Made by a program: the position numbers and the translations under genes. A DNA stretch of 64,000 bases from Portibacter lacus (lineage in GTDB: Bacteria > Bacteroidota > Bacteroidia > Chitinophagales > Saprospiraceae): assembly GCF_021533215.1 (NCBI RefSeq), contig NZ_JAJNKA010000013.1, forward strand, positions 124,001-188,000, in the 5' to 3' direction. The notes under the pieces were generated by a model. It searched no databases. It was not told where the DNA came from and saw nothing but the letters and a program-made list of their open reading frames with translations. This document shows, piece after piece, positions 1-8,428 of the stretch (position 1 is its first letter; every line of letters begins with the position of its first letter).

Positions 1-575
1 ATATAATAAGAAAAGTATCGTTTGTAGATTAAAACTTTAGCTTCGACCTTATGGCTCAGCAGTCTTTCCGTTGCACTCCAAGCTTACTGGTCCATCACTA
101 CTAAAAACATTTAGACTCGGACCTGTCTTGCTTAAGCGAGAAGCTAAATGTGGGTGTGATATAATAAGAAAAGTATCGTTTGGGATTAAAACTTTAGCTT
201 CGACCTTATGGCTCAGCAGTCTTTTCGTTGCACTCCAAGCTTACTGGTCCATCACTACTGAAAACATTTAGACTGCGACCTGTCCTGCTTTAGCGAGAAG
301 CTAAATGTGGGTATAGAAAAAGGTCCAGCATTCTCGATACTTTTTTCGTGGTTAGTAAACCTCAAAACATTTAGACTTTGACCTGTCTTGCTTTAGCGAG
401 AAGCTAAATGTGGGTATGATATAATAAGAAAAGTATTGTTTGTAGATTAAAACTTCAGCTTCGACCATATGGCTCAGCAGTCTTTCCGTTGCACTCCAAG
501 CTTACTGGTCCATCCCTACTGAAAACATTTAGACTGCGACCTGTCCTGCTTTAGCGAGAAGCTAAATGTGGGTAT
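1..575. repeat. Repeat array A (three core units, four 43-base foldback modules)
   Basis: A core beginning near GGCTCAGCAGTCTTTCCG occurs at about 54, 211 and 472. A 43-base module bounded by CATTTAG and CTAAATG, which are inverted repeats of each other, occurs at 108-150, 265-307, 368-410 and 526-568. Inside each module CTTGC or CCTGC, TTTA (TTAA in the first copy) and GCGAG form a small inner hairpin. The first two units are 157 bases apart; an extra module around 310-410 lengthens the third interval. I see no credible gene here. The same core recurs in the array at 6557-8328 and the same module, enlarged, near 62100-62360, so this is a dispersed family. Its function is unknown. Confidence 0.85.
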
Positions 576-631
576 AGAAAAAGTTAGAGTTGTTATTACA
601 TTTCATGCTTATTTTTACAACATTCTGTAAT

Positions 632-664
632 AAAAAAAGGCTCTCGATTTCTCGAAAGCCTTTT
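632..664 (-). terminator. Rho-independent terminator of the tRNA gene
   Basis: Read on the minus strand, AGGCTTTCGAG and its near-complement CTCGAGAGCCT flank a short AAAT-type loop and are followed directly by a run of T. It lies a few bases past the 3' end of the tRNA, as expected for a single-gene tRNA transcript. Confidence 0.8.
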
Positions 665-668
665 GTAG

Positions 669-741
<73 letters not shown>

Positions 742-783
742 ATATTTCTTTGTTTTTGGGTTTCCCTTTCTTCTAAGGGATTG

Positions 784-813
784 CAAATATACATATATTT
801 AATAAAACATCAA
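784..813 (-). promoter_or_regulatory. Bacteroidota-type promoter for the initiator tRNA
   Basis: On the minus strand TTG (811-813) is separated by 19 bases from TATATTTG (784-791). This matches the Bacteroidota -33 TTG / -7 TAnnTTTG pattern. Transcription should start near 777, about 35 bases before the mature tRNA end. Confidence 0.7.
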
Positions 814-971
814 GAAAAAACTCCTTTATTTCTAACATTATACTTGGGCTGCTATGTATCAATTGATTAGCTTCGAACCTTTATCCCAATTGAATAAATG
901 AATCTTTTAAAAAGTTGACCATTTTTTAATAGAAGTATTAAAATTTTACCTTTTTTAATGTAATTTTCGAA

Positions 972-2300
972 ATGGATATTAACACATTAATCAAGAATGG
1001 AGAAATCGAAACCATCATCGTTGGTTTCGTAGATCACTATGGAAGATTGCTTGGGAAAAGATATGATGCTGAATTCTTTCTGGAAACAGTGCCAGATGGT
1101 GGTACACACTTTTGTGACTACCTGCTGACAACAGACATGGAAATGGAGCCCATGAAAGGCTATGAATCGGCCAATTGGGATCTGGGATATGGAGATTTTC
1201 ATTTGCATCCAGATATGAACACATTTCGAATACTTGACTGGCAGTATAAAACAGCATTGGTCTTATGCGATATAGATGAAGACATTGCACCTCGATCTAT
1301 TCTGAAAAATCAGACCAAGAAGCTGATCGATAGCGGTTATCAATGTATGGCTGCTTCAGAGTTAGAACACTACCTCTTTAAAGATGGATATGAAGCCGCA
1401 AATGAAGCTGGATTTCAAGACCTGAAACCTGCAAGCAATTACTTAGAGGACTACCACATTTTTCAAGGCACAAGGACCGAGAATTTTCATGCGAAAATAA
1501 GAAGCCATCTGAAAAAATCTGGTGTTCCCATTGAAAACTCAAAAGGAGAGTGGGGAAAAGGCCAACATGAAATCAATGTCAGGTATGCTGAAGTACTCGA
1601 TATGGCAGATCGACATATTGTGTTCAAACAATGCCTGAAAGAAGTGGCAGATTCTATGGGCGCTTCGGTCACTTTTATGGCGAAATACCACGAAGATCAA
1701 GCAGGCTCTAGTTGTCATATTCACATGAGTATTTGGAAAGAGGATGACAATATCTTTGCCGGAGACCAACAGATCGGACCTGTTTCCGGATCTGATGAAT
1801 TCCGTTGGTTTCTGGGAGGGTGGATAAAACATGTTCCGGATGTGATGCCTTTTTATGCGCCTACCGTAAACTCCTATAAAAGATATGTTGATGGTTCTTG
1901 GGCTCCGACAAGACTTGCATGGAGTTATGATAATCGAACAGCTGGTTTTCGAGTCGTTGGTAAAGGTAAAAGTCTGAGAATAGAATGTAGAATTCCAGGT
2001 GCGGATTGTAATCCTTACTTAGCTTTTGCAGCTTCATTAGCAAGTGGAATGGATGGAGTTAATAACAAAATTGAACCACCAGAAATCTTTGTAGGAGATA
2101 TTTATGCAGCCAATGAATTACCTAGAGTCGCTTACTCGTTAGCCGAAGCAAATGCAGCATTCAAGAAAAGTGAATTTGCCAAGGAGGTTTTCGGAGAAAA
2201 GGTGGTTGCCCACTATGCTCATCATTTTGACTTAGAACAGAAAGCGTTTGATAGTGCAGTAACGGATTGGGAACGGAAGAGATATTTCGAACAGATCTAA
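972..2300 (+). CDS. Gamma-glutamyl-amide synthetase, glutamine synthetase family
   Basis: This is a 442-residue glutamine synthetase-fold enzyme. Family signatures are visible: GQHEINVRYAEVLDMAD, the HEDQAGSSCHIHMS ATP/metal segment, NRTAGFRVV and RIECRIPGADCNPYLA near the C-terminus. Its N-terminus (starting MDINTLIKNGEIETIIV) resembles PuuA/GlnA4/IpuC-type enzymes that ATP-dependently join glutamate to an amine rather than to ammonia. It starts a run of five plus-strand genes that includes an aldehyde dehydrogenase, a class I amidotransferase and an ethanolamine-type permease, so ethanolamine is the favoured substrate; putrescine or another short amine is possible. It is unlikely to be the housekeeping glutamine synthetase. 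Confidence 0.8.
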   Translation: MDINTLIKNGEIETIIVGFVDHYGRLLGKRYDAEFFLETVPDGGTHFCDYLLTTDMEMEPMKGYESANWDLGYGDFHLHPDMNTFRILDWQYKTALVLCDIDEDIAPRSILKNQTKKLIDSGYQCMAASELEHYLFKDGYEAANEAGFQDLKPASNYLEDYHIFQGTRTENFHAKIRSHLKKSGVPIENSKGEWGKGQHEINVRYAEVLDMADRHIVFKQCLKEVADSMGASVTFMAKYHEDQAGSSCHIHMSIWKEDDNIFAGDQQIGPVSGSDEFRWFLGGWIKHVPDVMPFYAPTVNSYKRYVDGSWAPTRLAWSYDNRTAGFRVVGKGKSLRIECRIPGADCNPYLAFAASLASGMDGVNNKIEPPEIFVGDIYAANELPRVAYSLAEANAAFKKSEFAKEVFGEKVVAHYAHHFDLEQKAFDSAVTDWERKRYFEQI

Positions 2301-2351
2301 CTCCAACATTGACATAGGAAAAATTGAATAAACTTTAAAACAATAAACTTA

Positions 2352-3128
2352 ATGAGACTTAAAGACAAGGTTGCTCTTATCACTGGCGGTGGTAATGGCA
2401 TAGGAAGAGCTAGCGCTATTTTATTTGCAAAAGAAGGAGCAAAAATAGTAGTTGCAGATGTAGATGAAAAAGGCGGTAATGAGACTGTCGAAGAAATTAA
2501 AAATAATGGAGGCGAAGCTGTTTTTATCAGAACGGATGTTTCTAATCAAGCTCAATGCGAAGCCATGATTTCAGCAGCTGAGAGTAATTTTGGAGGATTG
2601 CATATCTTATTTAACAATGCTGGGATTATGCATAACGACGATGGAAATAGCCAATCGACCCAGGTTGACGTGTGGGATCTGACAATGAACATCAATGTGA
2701 AAGGTGTCTTTTTTGGGTGTAAATACGGTATTCCTTTAATTAGGAAATCAGGCGGTGGTTCTATCATAAATACCGCTTCATTCGTGGCGCACTTAGGAGC
2801 AGCAACTCCTCAATTAGCTTATACAGCTAGTAAAGGCGCAGTGCTTTCTATGAGTAGAGAACTCGCTGTGATCCATGCAAGAGAGAATATTAGAGTGAAT
2901 GCATTAAGTCCCGGACCATTGAGAACAGAATTGTTAATGAGTTTTCTAGATACCGAAGAAAAGAAACAAAGACGATTAGTACATGTGCCAATGGGTAGAT
3001 TTGGTGAAGCTGAAGAAATGGCTAAGGCTGCTCTCTTTCTAGCTTCTGATGATTCCTCATACATGACTGGAAATGAATTCTTAGTCGATGGAGGAATTAC
3101 TGCTGCTTATGTAACACCTGAAGATTAA
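2352..3128 (+). CDS. Short-chain dehydrogenase/reductase (SDR)
   Basis: A 258-residue classical SDR. The Rossmann motif TGGGNGIG is at 11-18 and NNAG is near 88-91. The catalytic Ser143, Tyr157 and Lys161 (YTASK) are present, and the C-terminal segment MTGNEFLVDGG is typical. It lies 51 bases after the gamma-glutamyl-amide synthetase gene and 37 before the aldehyde dehydrogenase gene. In the gamma-glutamyl-putrescine pathway this step is done by the flavoprotein oxidase PuuB, which is absent here. An alcohol dehydrogenase is what an amino-alcohol such as ethanolamine would need, so I infer oxidation of gamma-glutamyl-ethanolamide to its aldehyde. The substrate is not proven by sequence. Confidence 0.8.
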   Translation: MRLKDKVALITGGGNGIGRASAILFAKEGAKIVVADVDEKGGNETVEEIKNNGGEAVFIRTDVSNQAQCEAMISAAESNFGGLHILFNNAGIMHNDDGNSQSTQVDVWDLTMNINVKGVFFGCKYGIPLIRKSGGGSIINTASFVAHLGAATPQLAYTASKGAVLSMSRELAVIHARENIRVNALSPGPLRTELLMSFLDTEEKKQRRLVHVPMGRFGEAEEMAKAALFLASDDSSYMTGNEFLVDGGITAAYVTPED

Positions 3129-3165
3129 GCGAAACGAATCATATTTTTTAAAAGCGATTGAACAC

Positions 3166-4533
3166 ATGAAGAAAAAATTTCAGGTCATTAGCCCTATTGA
3201 CCAAACGGTATATATAGAAAGGGAGTATGCAAGTTCGGAAGCTATCGAAAACGCATTGTCTGAAGCACATTCAGCGCAGAAAGAGTGGCGAAAATTGACC
3301 ATCAAAAAGCGTGCGGAATATTGCCTTAAGGCGGTGGAATACCTCGTTGCTAATGCTGATGAATTAGGCAAGGAAATAACGATGCAAATGGGACGCCCGA
3401 TCCGGTATACGCCCAATGAAATAAAGGGTGGAGTGAAAGAACGAGCAGAATATATGATATCTATTGCGGAGCAATCATTGGCTGATGTAAACTTAGATGA
3501 TCACCGTTATATTAAGCGAGTTCCTCATGGAATTGTGTTGGTTTTGGCACCGTGGAATTATCCGTATTTGACCTCTGTGAATTCAATTATTCCAGCGCTT
3601 ATGTCAGGGAATGTGGTTGTTTTAAAGCATTCCGATCAGACGCCACTTACTGCAGAACGCTATGCTGAAGCCTTCGAACATGCGGGTTTACCTTCGGGTG
3701 TGTTCCAATTTTTGCACACTAATCACGATCAGATTGCTCAGATAATTAAAGATGAACGTATTAATTACGTTGCCTTTACGGGTTCGGTGGAAGGCGGAAA
3801 CGCTATTCAAAATTCCCTTTCTGATCGATTCGTCAATGCGGGATTAGAACTAGGTGGAAAGGATCCAGCTTATGTGCGTAGTGATGCAGATGTAGATCAC
3901 GCCGTAGAAAATTTGGTCGATGGAGCATTCTTTAATTCAGGTCAATCTTGTTGTGGAATAGAAAGAATCTACGTCGCTGAGGAAGTTTACGATGAATTTA
4001 TCGAGAAATTCGGAAAAATGACCAAAACTTATATTCTGGGCGATCCGATGGATCCAGAAACCCAATTGGGACCTTTAGTGAAGACGAGAGCTGCTGAATA
4101 TGTAGAGCAACAGATCATAGAAGCGGTGGAGAAAGGTGCTAAGAAATTGGTCAATATTAAAGCAGAAAGGCAACTTCCATATTTGTTTCCGGAAGTCTTG
4201 GTTGATGTTACACATGATATGGATATTATGAAGAAGGAGTCATTCGGTCCAGTGGTAGGAATTATGAAGGTGGGCTCAGATGATGAAGCTATTCGGTTAA
4301 TGAATGATAGTGAGTATGGATTAACGGCTTCGATATGGACGAAAGATATCGGGGCTGCTCGAGACTTAGGTGAGCAATTAGAAACAGGAACGGTTTTCAT
4401 GAATAGATGCGATTATTTAGATCCGCAATTAGCATGGACAGGAGTAAAAAACAGTGGTAAAGGTTGCACCTTATCAAGCGTCGGATACGAAGGATTAACT
4501 CGACCTCAATCATTTCATTTACGTGAATTATGA
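3166..4533 (+). CDS. NAD(P)-dependent aldehyde dehydrogenase
   Basis: This 455-residue protein is of the aldehyde dehydrogenase superfamily. The substrate-binding APWNYP segment is at 128-133, FTGS at 204-207, the general base Glu228 lies in LELGGKD, and the catalytic Cys262 lies in SGQSCCGIER. The length is slightly shorter than the usual 470-500, resembling succinate-semialdehyde dehydrogenase-like members. Its stop overlaps the start of the next gene by four bases (ATGA), so translation is coupled. By context it should oxidise a gamma-glutamylated aldehyde to the acid (gamma-glutamylglycine if ethanolamine is the substrate). Confidence 0.85.
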   Translation: MKKKFQVISPIDQTVYIEREYASSEAIENALSEAHSAQKEWRKLTIKKRAEYCLKAVEYLVANADELGKEITMQMGRPIRYTPNEIKGGVKERAEYMISIAEQSLADVNLDDHRYIKRVPHGIVLVLAPWNYPYLTSVNSIIPALMSGNVVVLKHSDQTPLTAERYAEAFEHAGLPSGVFQFLHTNHDQIAQIIKDERINYVAFTGSVEGGNAIQNSLSDRFVNAGLELGGKDPAYVRSDADVDHAVENLVDGAFFNSGQSCCGIERIYVAEEVYDEFIEKFGKMTKTYILGDPMDPETQLGPLVKTRAAEYVEQQIIEAVEKGAKKLVNIKAERQLPYLFPEVLVDVTHDMDIMKKESFGPVVGIMKVGSDDEAIRLMNDSEYGLTASIWTKDIGAARDLGEQLETGTVFMNRCDYLDPQLAWTGVKNSGKGCTLSSVGYEGLTRPQSFHLREL

Positions 4534-5192
4534 AAATAGGACTACTAGCATGTGACCATGTGAATCCCGAATATCAAGAGCGCTTCGGAGACTATCCGTT
4601 GATGTTTGCTGACTTGTTTCCTGAATTTGAATTTGTGGTTTATGATGCAATTAATAATGAATTACCAACGGAAATCGATTCATGTGATGCATATATGGCA
4701 ACTGGTTCTAGGCATTCGGCTTATGATGAAGAAGTGTGGATTAAGAATCTGAAATCATTTATTCAGAAATTAGATGCAGCGGAAAAGTGTTTTGTGGGTG
4801 TTTGTTTCGGACATCAGATTATCGGAGAAGCGTTAGGTGGCAAGGTGGAGAAATCTGAAAAAGGATGGTGTGTCGGAGTTCATAGGTTTGAACCATTAGG
4901 ATTTAATTTATTGATGATGTGTCAAGATCAGATATCTGTATTGCCACCTGGAGCGATTACAATTGCTGGTAATGAAATGTGTGAAAATGGGATGATTCAG
5001 AAAGGAAATCATATACTAGGCATTCAAGCGCATCCGGAGTTTTCGAAGGAGTACGATCAGTTATTAATGGAAAATAGGATCGCCCGAATGGGTGAAGAAA
5101 CAGTTCGAATGGGAATTAAGAGTTTAGAAAAAACGGTTAGCCGAGAGGAGATCAAGCAATACATTATTCAATTTATCAAAAAATCAATATGA
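4530..5192 (+). CDS. Class I glutamine amidotransferase-like gamma-glutamyl hydrolase
   Basis: A 220-residue stand-alone class I glutaminase-fold protein. The nucleophile Cys92 lies in FVGVCFGHQ and the His168-x-Glu170 dyad in GIQAHPEFS, so the triad is intact. There is no synthetase partner domain. In the Puu and Ipu pathways an enzyme of this fold hydrolyses the gamma-glutamyl-amide to free glutamate and the acid product. The position between an aldehyde dehydrogenase and a permease, with ATGA overlaps on both sides (4530-4533 and 5189-5192), supports that role here. A general GuaA-like glutaminase is the alternative. Confidence 0.75.
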   Translation: MKIGLLACDHVNPEYQERFGDYPLMFADLFPEFEFVVYDAINNELPTEIDSCDAYMATGSRHSAYDEEVWIKNLKSFIQKLDAAEKCFVGVCFGHQIIGEALGGKVEKSEKGWCVGVHRFEPLGFNLLMMCQDQISVLPPGAITIAGNEMCENGMIQKGNHILGIQAHPEFSKEYDQLLMENRIARMGEETVRMGIKSLEKTVSREEIKQYIIQFIKKSI

Positions 5193-6490
5193 GTAGCGAA
5201 TTAAAGAAGACCTTAGGACCATTAATGTTGTGGGGATTAGGAGTTGGGTATGTGATTTCGGGTATGTATTTCGGCTGGAACTTGGGATTAGAAAAAGGAG
5301 GGACGTTAGGTCTTGCTATTGCTACCGGATTTATTATTGTGTTGTATTTGTGCTTTACTTTTTCCTATACGGAATTAGCGTGTGCGATTCCGAAGGCGGG
5401 AGGTGCCTTTGATTATTCGAAGCGAGCCTTGGGTAAGAATTGGGGTTTTATCGGAGGGATGGCACAGAATATAGAGTTTATATTTGCACCTCCGGCGATT
5501 GCATTTGCTATCGGGGCTTATCTGAATTTGTTTCTACCGGCGATTCCAATTATTGTGATCGCGATCGTGGTATATATCATCTTTACGATTATCAATATTC
5601 TAGGGGTGAAATTTGCAGCATCTTTCGAATTGGTTATTACGGTAATTGCGGTGATAGAGCTATTGATATTTGCTGGAGCGACAGCGCCTTCATTTGAATG
5701 GAGTAATATAACGCACAATGCATTGCCGAATGGAATTCCTGGGATATTTGCAGCGATACCGTTTGCAATTTGGTTCTTTTTAGCGATAGAAGGCGTTGCC
5801 AATGTTGCAGAAGAAACGGTTAATCCACAGAGAAATATATTGATTGGTTTTGGGTCGGCGATATTGACATTGGTTGTTCTTTGTATTCTGACCTTTGCAT
5901 CATCAGTTGGTGTTGCAGGCTGGGAAGCTATTGTATATAGTGAGCCAGGAGCTGCCGCATCTGACTCTCCATTGCCATTAGCATTGGCGAAGTTGTATGG
6001 TGAAGGGCACATCATGTTTAAGCTGGTTACGTCTATCGGAATTTTCGGTTTAGTGGCTTCGTTTCATGGAATTATACTCGCAGCAGGTCGGGCGACATTT
6101 GAATTTGGAAGGGTTGGTTTTGCACCTCGAGCATTGGGTAATGTACACAGTAAGTTTAGAACACCAGCAGTTGCTTTAGTGGTCAATATGATCATTGGCG
6201 TAATCGCGTTATTTACTGGTAAGACTGGCGATATAATAACGATTGCGTGTTTCGGTGCTTTGACATTATATGTAATTTCGATGATTAGTATTATCAAGTT
6301 AAGACAAAAGGAACCGGATTTAGAAAGACCATTTAAGGTGCCGTTTTATCCATTGACGCCAATTGTAGCGCTGGTAATTGCTAGTGTAGCACTTATCGCG
6401 GTTTCATGGTATAATCCCATGTTAGCTTTGATTTATTTTGGGATATTGGCGATTAGTTTTGTTGCCTTTAAGATATTTCAGAAGGATTAA
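5189..6490 (+). CDS. eat: APC-family amine permease, ethanolamine-permease type
   Basis: A 433-residue integral membrane protein with about twelve hydrophobic segments. Stretches such as LMLWGLGVGYVISGMYFGWN, IPKAGGAFDYSKRALG, FAIWFFLAIEGVANVAEE and FHGIILAAGRATFEFGRVG resemble, from memory, the ethanolamine permease (Eat) branch of the amino acid-polyamine-organocation superfamily. This is the strongest clue that the operon imports and consumes ethanolamine. It overlaps the amidotransferase gene by four bases and ends the operon; repeat array B follows without an obvious terminator. The assignment rests on recognition of motifs and was not checked by a search. Confidence 0.75.
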   Translation: MSSELKKTLGPLMLWGLGVGYVISGMYFGWNLGLEKGGTLGLAIATGFIIVLYLCFTFSYTELACAIPKAGGAFDYSKRALGKNWGFIGGMAQNIEFIFAPPAIAFAIGAYLNLFLPAIPIIVIAIVVYIIFTIINILGVKFAASFELVITVIAVIELLIFAGATAPSFEWSNITHNALPNGIPGIFAAIPFAIWFFLAIEGVANVAEETVNPQRNILIGFGSAILTLVVLCILTFASSVGVAGWEAIVYSEPGAAASDSPLPLALAKLYGEGHIMFKLVTSIGIFGLVASFHGIILAAGRATFEFGRVGFAPRALGNVHSKFRTPAVALVVNMIIGVIALFTGKTGDIITIACFGALTLYVISMISIIKLRQKEPDLERPFKVPFYPLTPIVALVIASVALIAVSWYNPMLALIYFGILAISFVAFKIFQKD

Positions 6491-6556
6491 GGTGAGAGGT
6501 TTATGCGAGGCGAAAAAATCATGTGTGTTATCTAAAAAGATACAGCGTGCTGATAC

Positions 6557-8328
6557 TGTTTATTCATCGATAGAAAAGTTACAAAGCCGGTGCGCTGCAC
6601 CTCAATTTATATGTTGATATATTATTACAAACAAGGGCGGTCCGCTGGACCTATAGTGATATCAATTTTAGGTTATTGATTCGATCTTATGGCTCAGCAG
6701 TCTTTCCGTTGCACTCCAAGCTTACTGGTCCATTTATAACGAGGAATATTTCAGGAGCCAGTGTGAGAAAATGTGCAATCCATGGGTATGTTTATTCATC
6801 GATAGAAAAGTTTCAAAGCCGGTGCGCTGCACCTCAATTTATATCCATAGGTATTATTACAAACAACAGCGGTCCGCAGGACCTATAGTGATATCAAATT
6901 TGGATTACCGCTTTGACCTTATGGCTCAGCAGTCTTTCCGTTGCACTTCAAGCTTACTGGTCCATTGATAGTGAGGAATATTTCAGGAGCCAGTGTGAGG
7001 AAATGTGCAATCCATGGGTATGTTTATTCATCGATAGAAAAGTTTCAAAGCCGGTGCGCTGCACCTCAATTTATATCCATAGGTATTATTACAAACAACA
7101 GCGGTCCGCAGGACCTATAGTGATATCAGTTTTGGATTACCGCTTCGACCTTATGGCTCAGCAGTCTTTCCGTTGCACTTCAAGCTTACTGGTCCATTGA
7201 TAGTGAGGAATATTTCAGGAGCCAGTGTGAGGAAATGTGCATTCCATGGGTATGTTTATTCAGCGATAGAAAAGTTACAAAGCCGGTGCGCTGCACCTCA
7301 ATTTATATTGATAAGTAGTATTACAAACAACAACGGTCCGCTGGACCTATAATGATATCAATTTTAGATTATCGATTCGATCTAATGGCTCAGCAGTCTT
7401 TCCGTTGCACTTCAAGCTTACTGGTCCATTGATAGTGAGGAATATTTCAGGAGCCAGTGTGAGGAAATGTGCAATCCATGGGTATGTTTATTCATCGATA
7501 GAAAAGTTACAAAGCCGGTGCGCTGCACCTCAATTTATATGTTGATGTATTATTACAAACAACAACGGTCCGCTGGACCTATAGTGATATCAGTTTTGGA
7601 TTACCGCTTCGACCTTATGGCTCAGCAGTCTTTCCGTTGCACTTCAAGCTTACTGGTCCATTGATAGTGAGGAATATTTCAGGAGCCAGTGTGAGGAAAT
7701 GTGCATTCCATGGGTATGTTTATTCAGCGATAGAAAAGTTACAAAGCCGGTGCGCTGCACCTCAATTTATATGTTGATTTGGATTACCACTTCGATCTAA
7801 TGGCTCAGCAGTCTTTCCGTTGCACTTCAAGCTTACTGGTCCATTGATAGTGAGGAATATTTCAGGAGCCAGTGTGAGGAAATGTGCAATCCATGGGTAT
7901 GTTTATTCATCGATAGAAAAGTTTCAAAGCCGGTGCGCTGCACCTCAATTTATATCCATAGGTATTATTACAAACAACAGCGGTCCGCAGGACCTATAGT
8001 GATATCAGTTTTGGATTACCGCTTCGACCTTATGGCTCAGCAGTCTTTCCGTTGCACTTCAAGCTTACTGGTCCATTGATAGTGAGGAATATTTCAGGAG
8101 CCAGTGTGAGGAAATGTGCATTCCATGGGTATGTTTATTCAGCGATAGAAAAGTTACAAAGCCGGTGCGCTGCACCTCAATTTATATTGATAAGTAGTAT
8201 TACAAACAACAGCGGTCCGCTGGACCTATAGTGATATCAAATTTGGATTACCACTTCGATCTAATGGCTCAGCAGTCTTTCCGTTGCACTCCAAGCTTAC
8301 TGATCCATTGATAACGAGAAACATTTAA
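6557..8328. repeat. Repeat array B, 232-base tandem repeat with eight landmark copies
   Basis: The landmark GCTCAGCAGTCTTTCCG occurs at 6692, 6924, 7156, 7388, 7620, 7803, 8035 and 8267. Every interval is exactly 232 bases except one of 183, a 49-base deletion. Most units carry two tiny perfect hairpins: GGTGC-GCT-GCACC (first at 6589-6601) and GGTCC-GCT/GCA-GGACC (first at 6639-6651). The second hairpin is absent from the shortened unit. Similar 65-codon open frames recur, but 232 is not a multiple of three, so no frame runs through consecutive units and I do not call genes. The core is shared with array A on the other side of the amine operon. No cas genes or short spacers are present, so this is not CRISPR. 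Confidence 0.9.
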
Positions 8329-8428
8329 CCGTCATTAAGTAATCGTCCAAACTCCACTTCGAAAGAGACTTCTTAAATATTCATATTAACTAAAATTAAT
8401 TATCTTCAAGGCAAATAAAACAACCATT

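Noticed and set aside
6676-8079. Five or more similar small open frames (about 65 codons, MCNPWVCLFIDRKV...) in array B
   Set aside because: They recur only because the DNA repeats. The period of 232 is not divisible by three, there is no start-site context, and each is cut by the same stop.
6557-8328. CRISPR array
   Set aside because: The whole 232-base unit is repeated with no short-repeat and unique-spacer pattern, and no cas genes are nearby.
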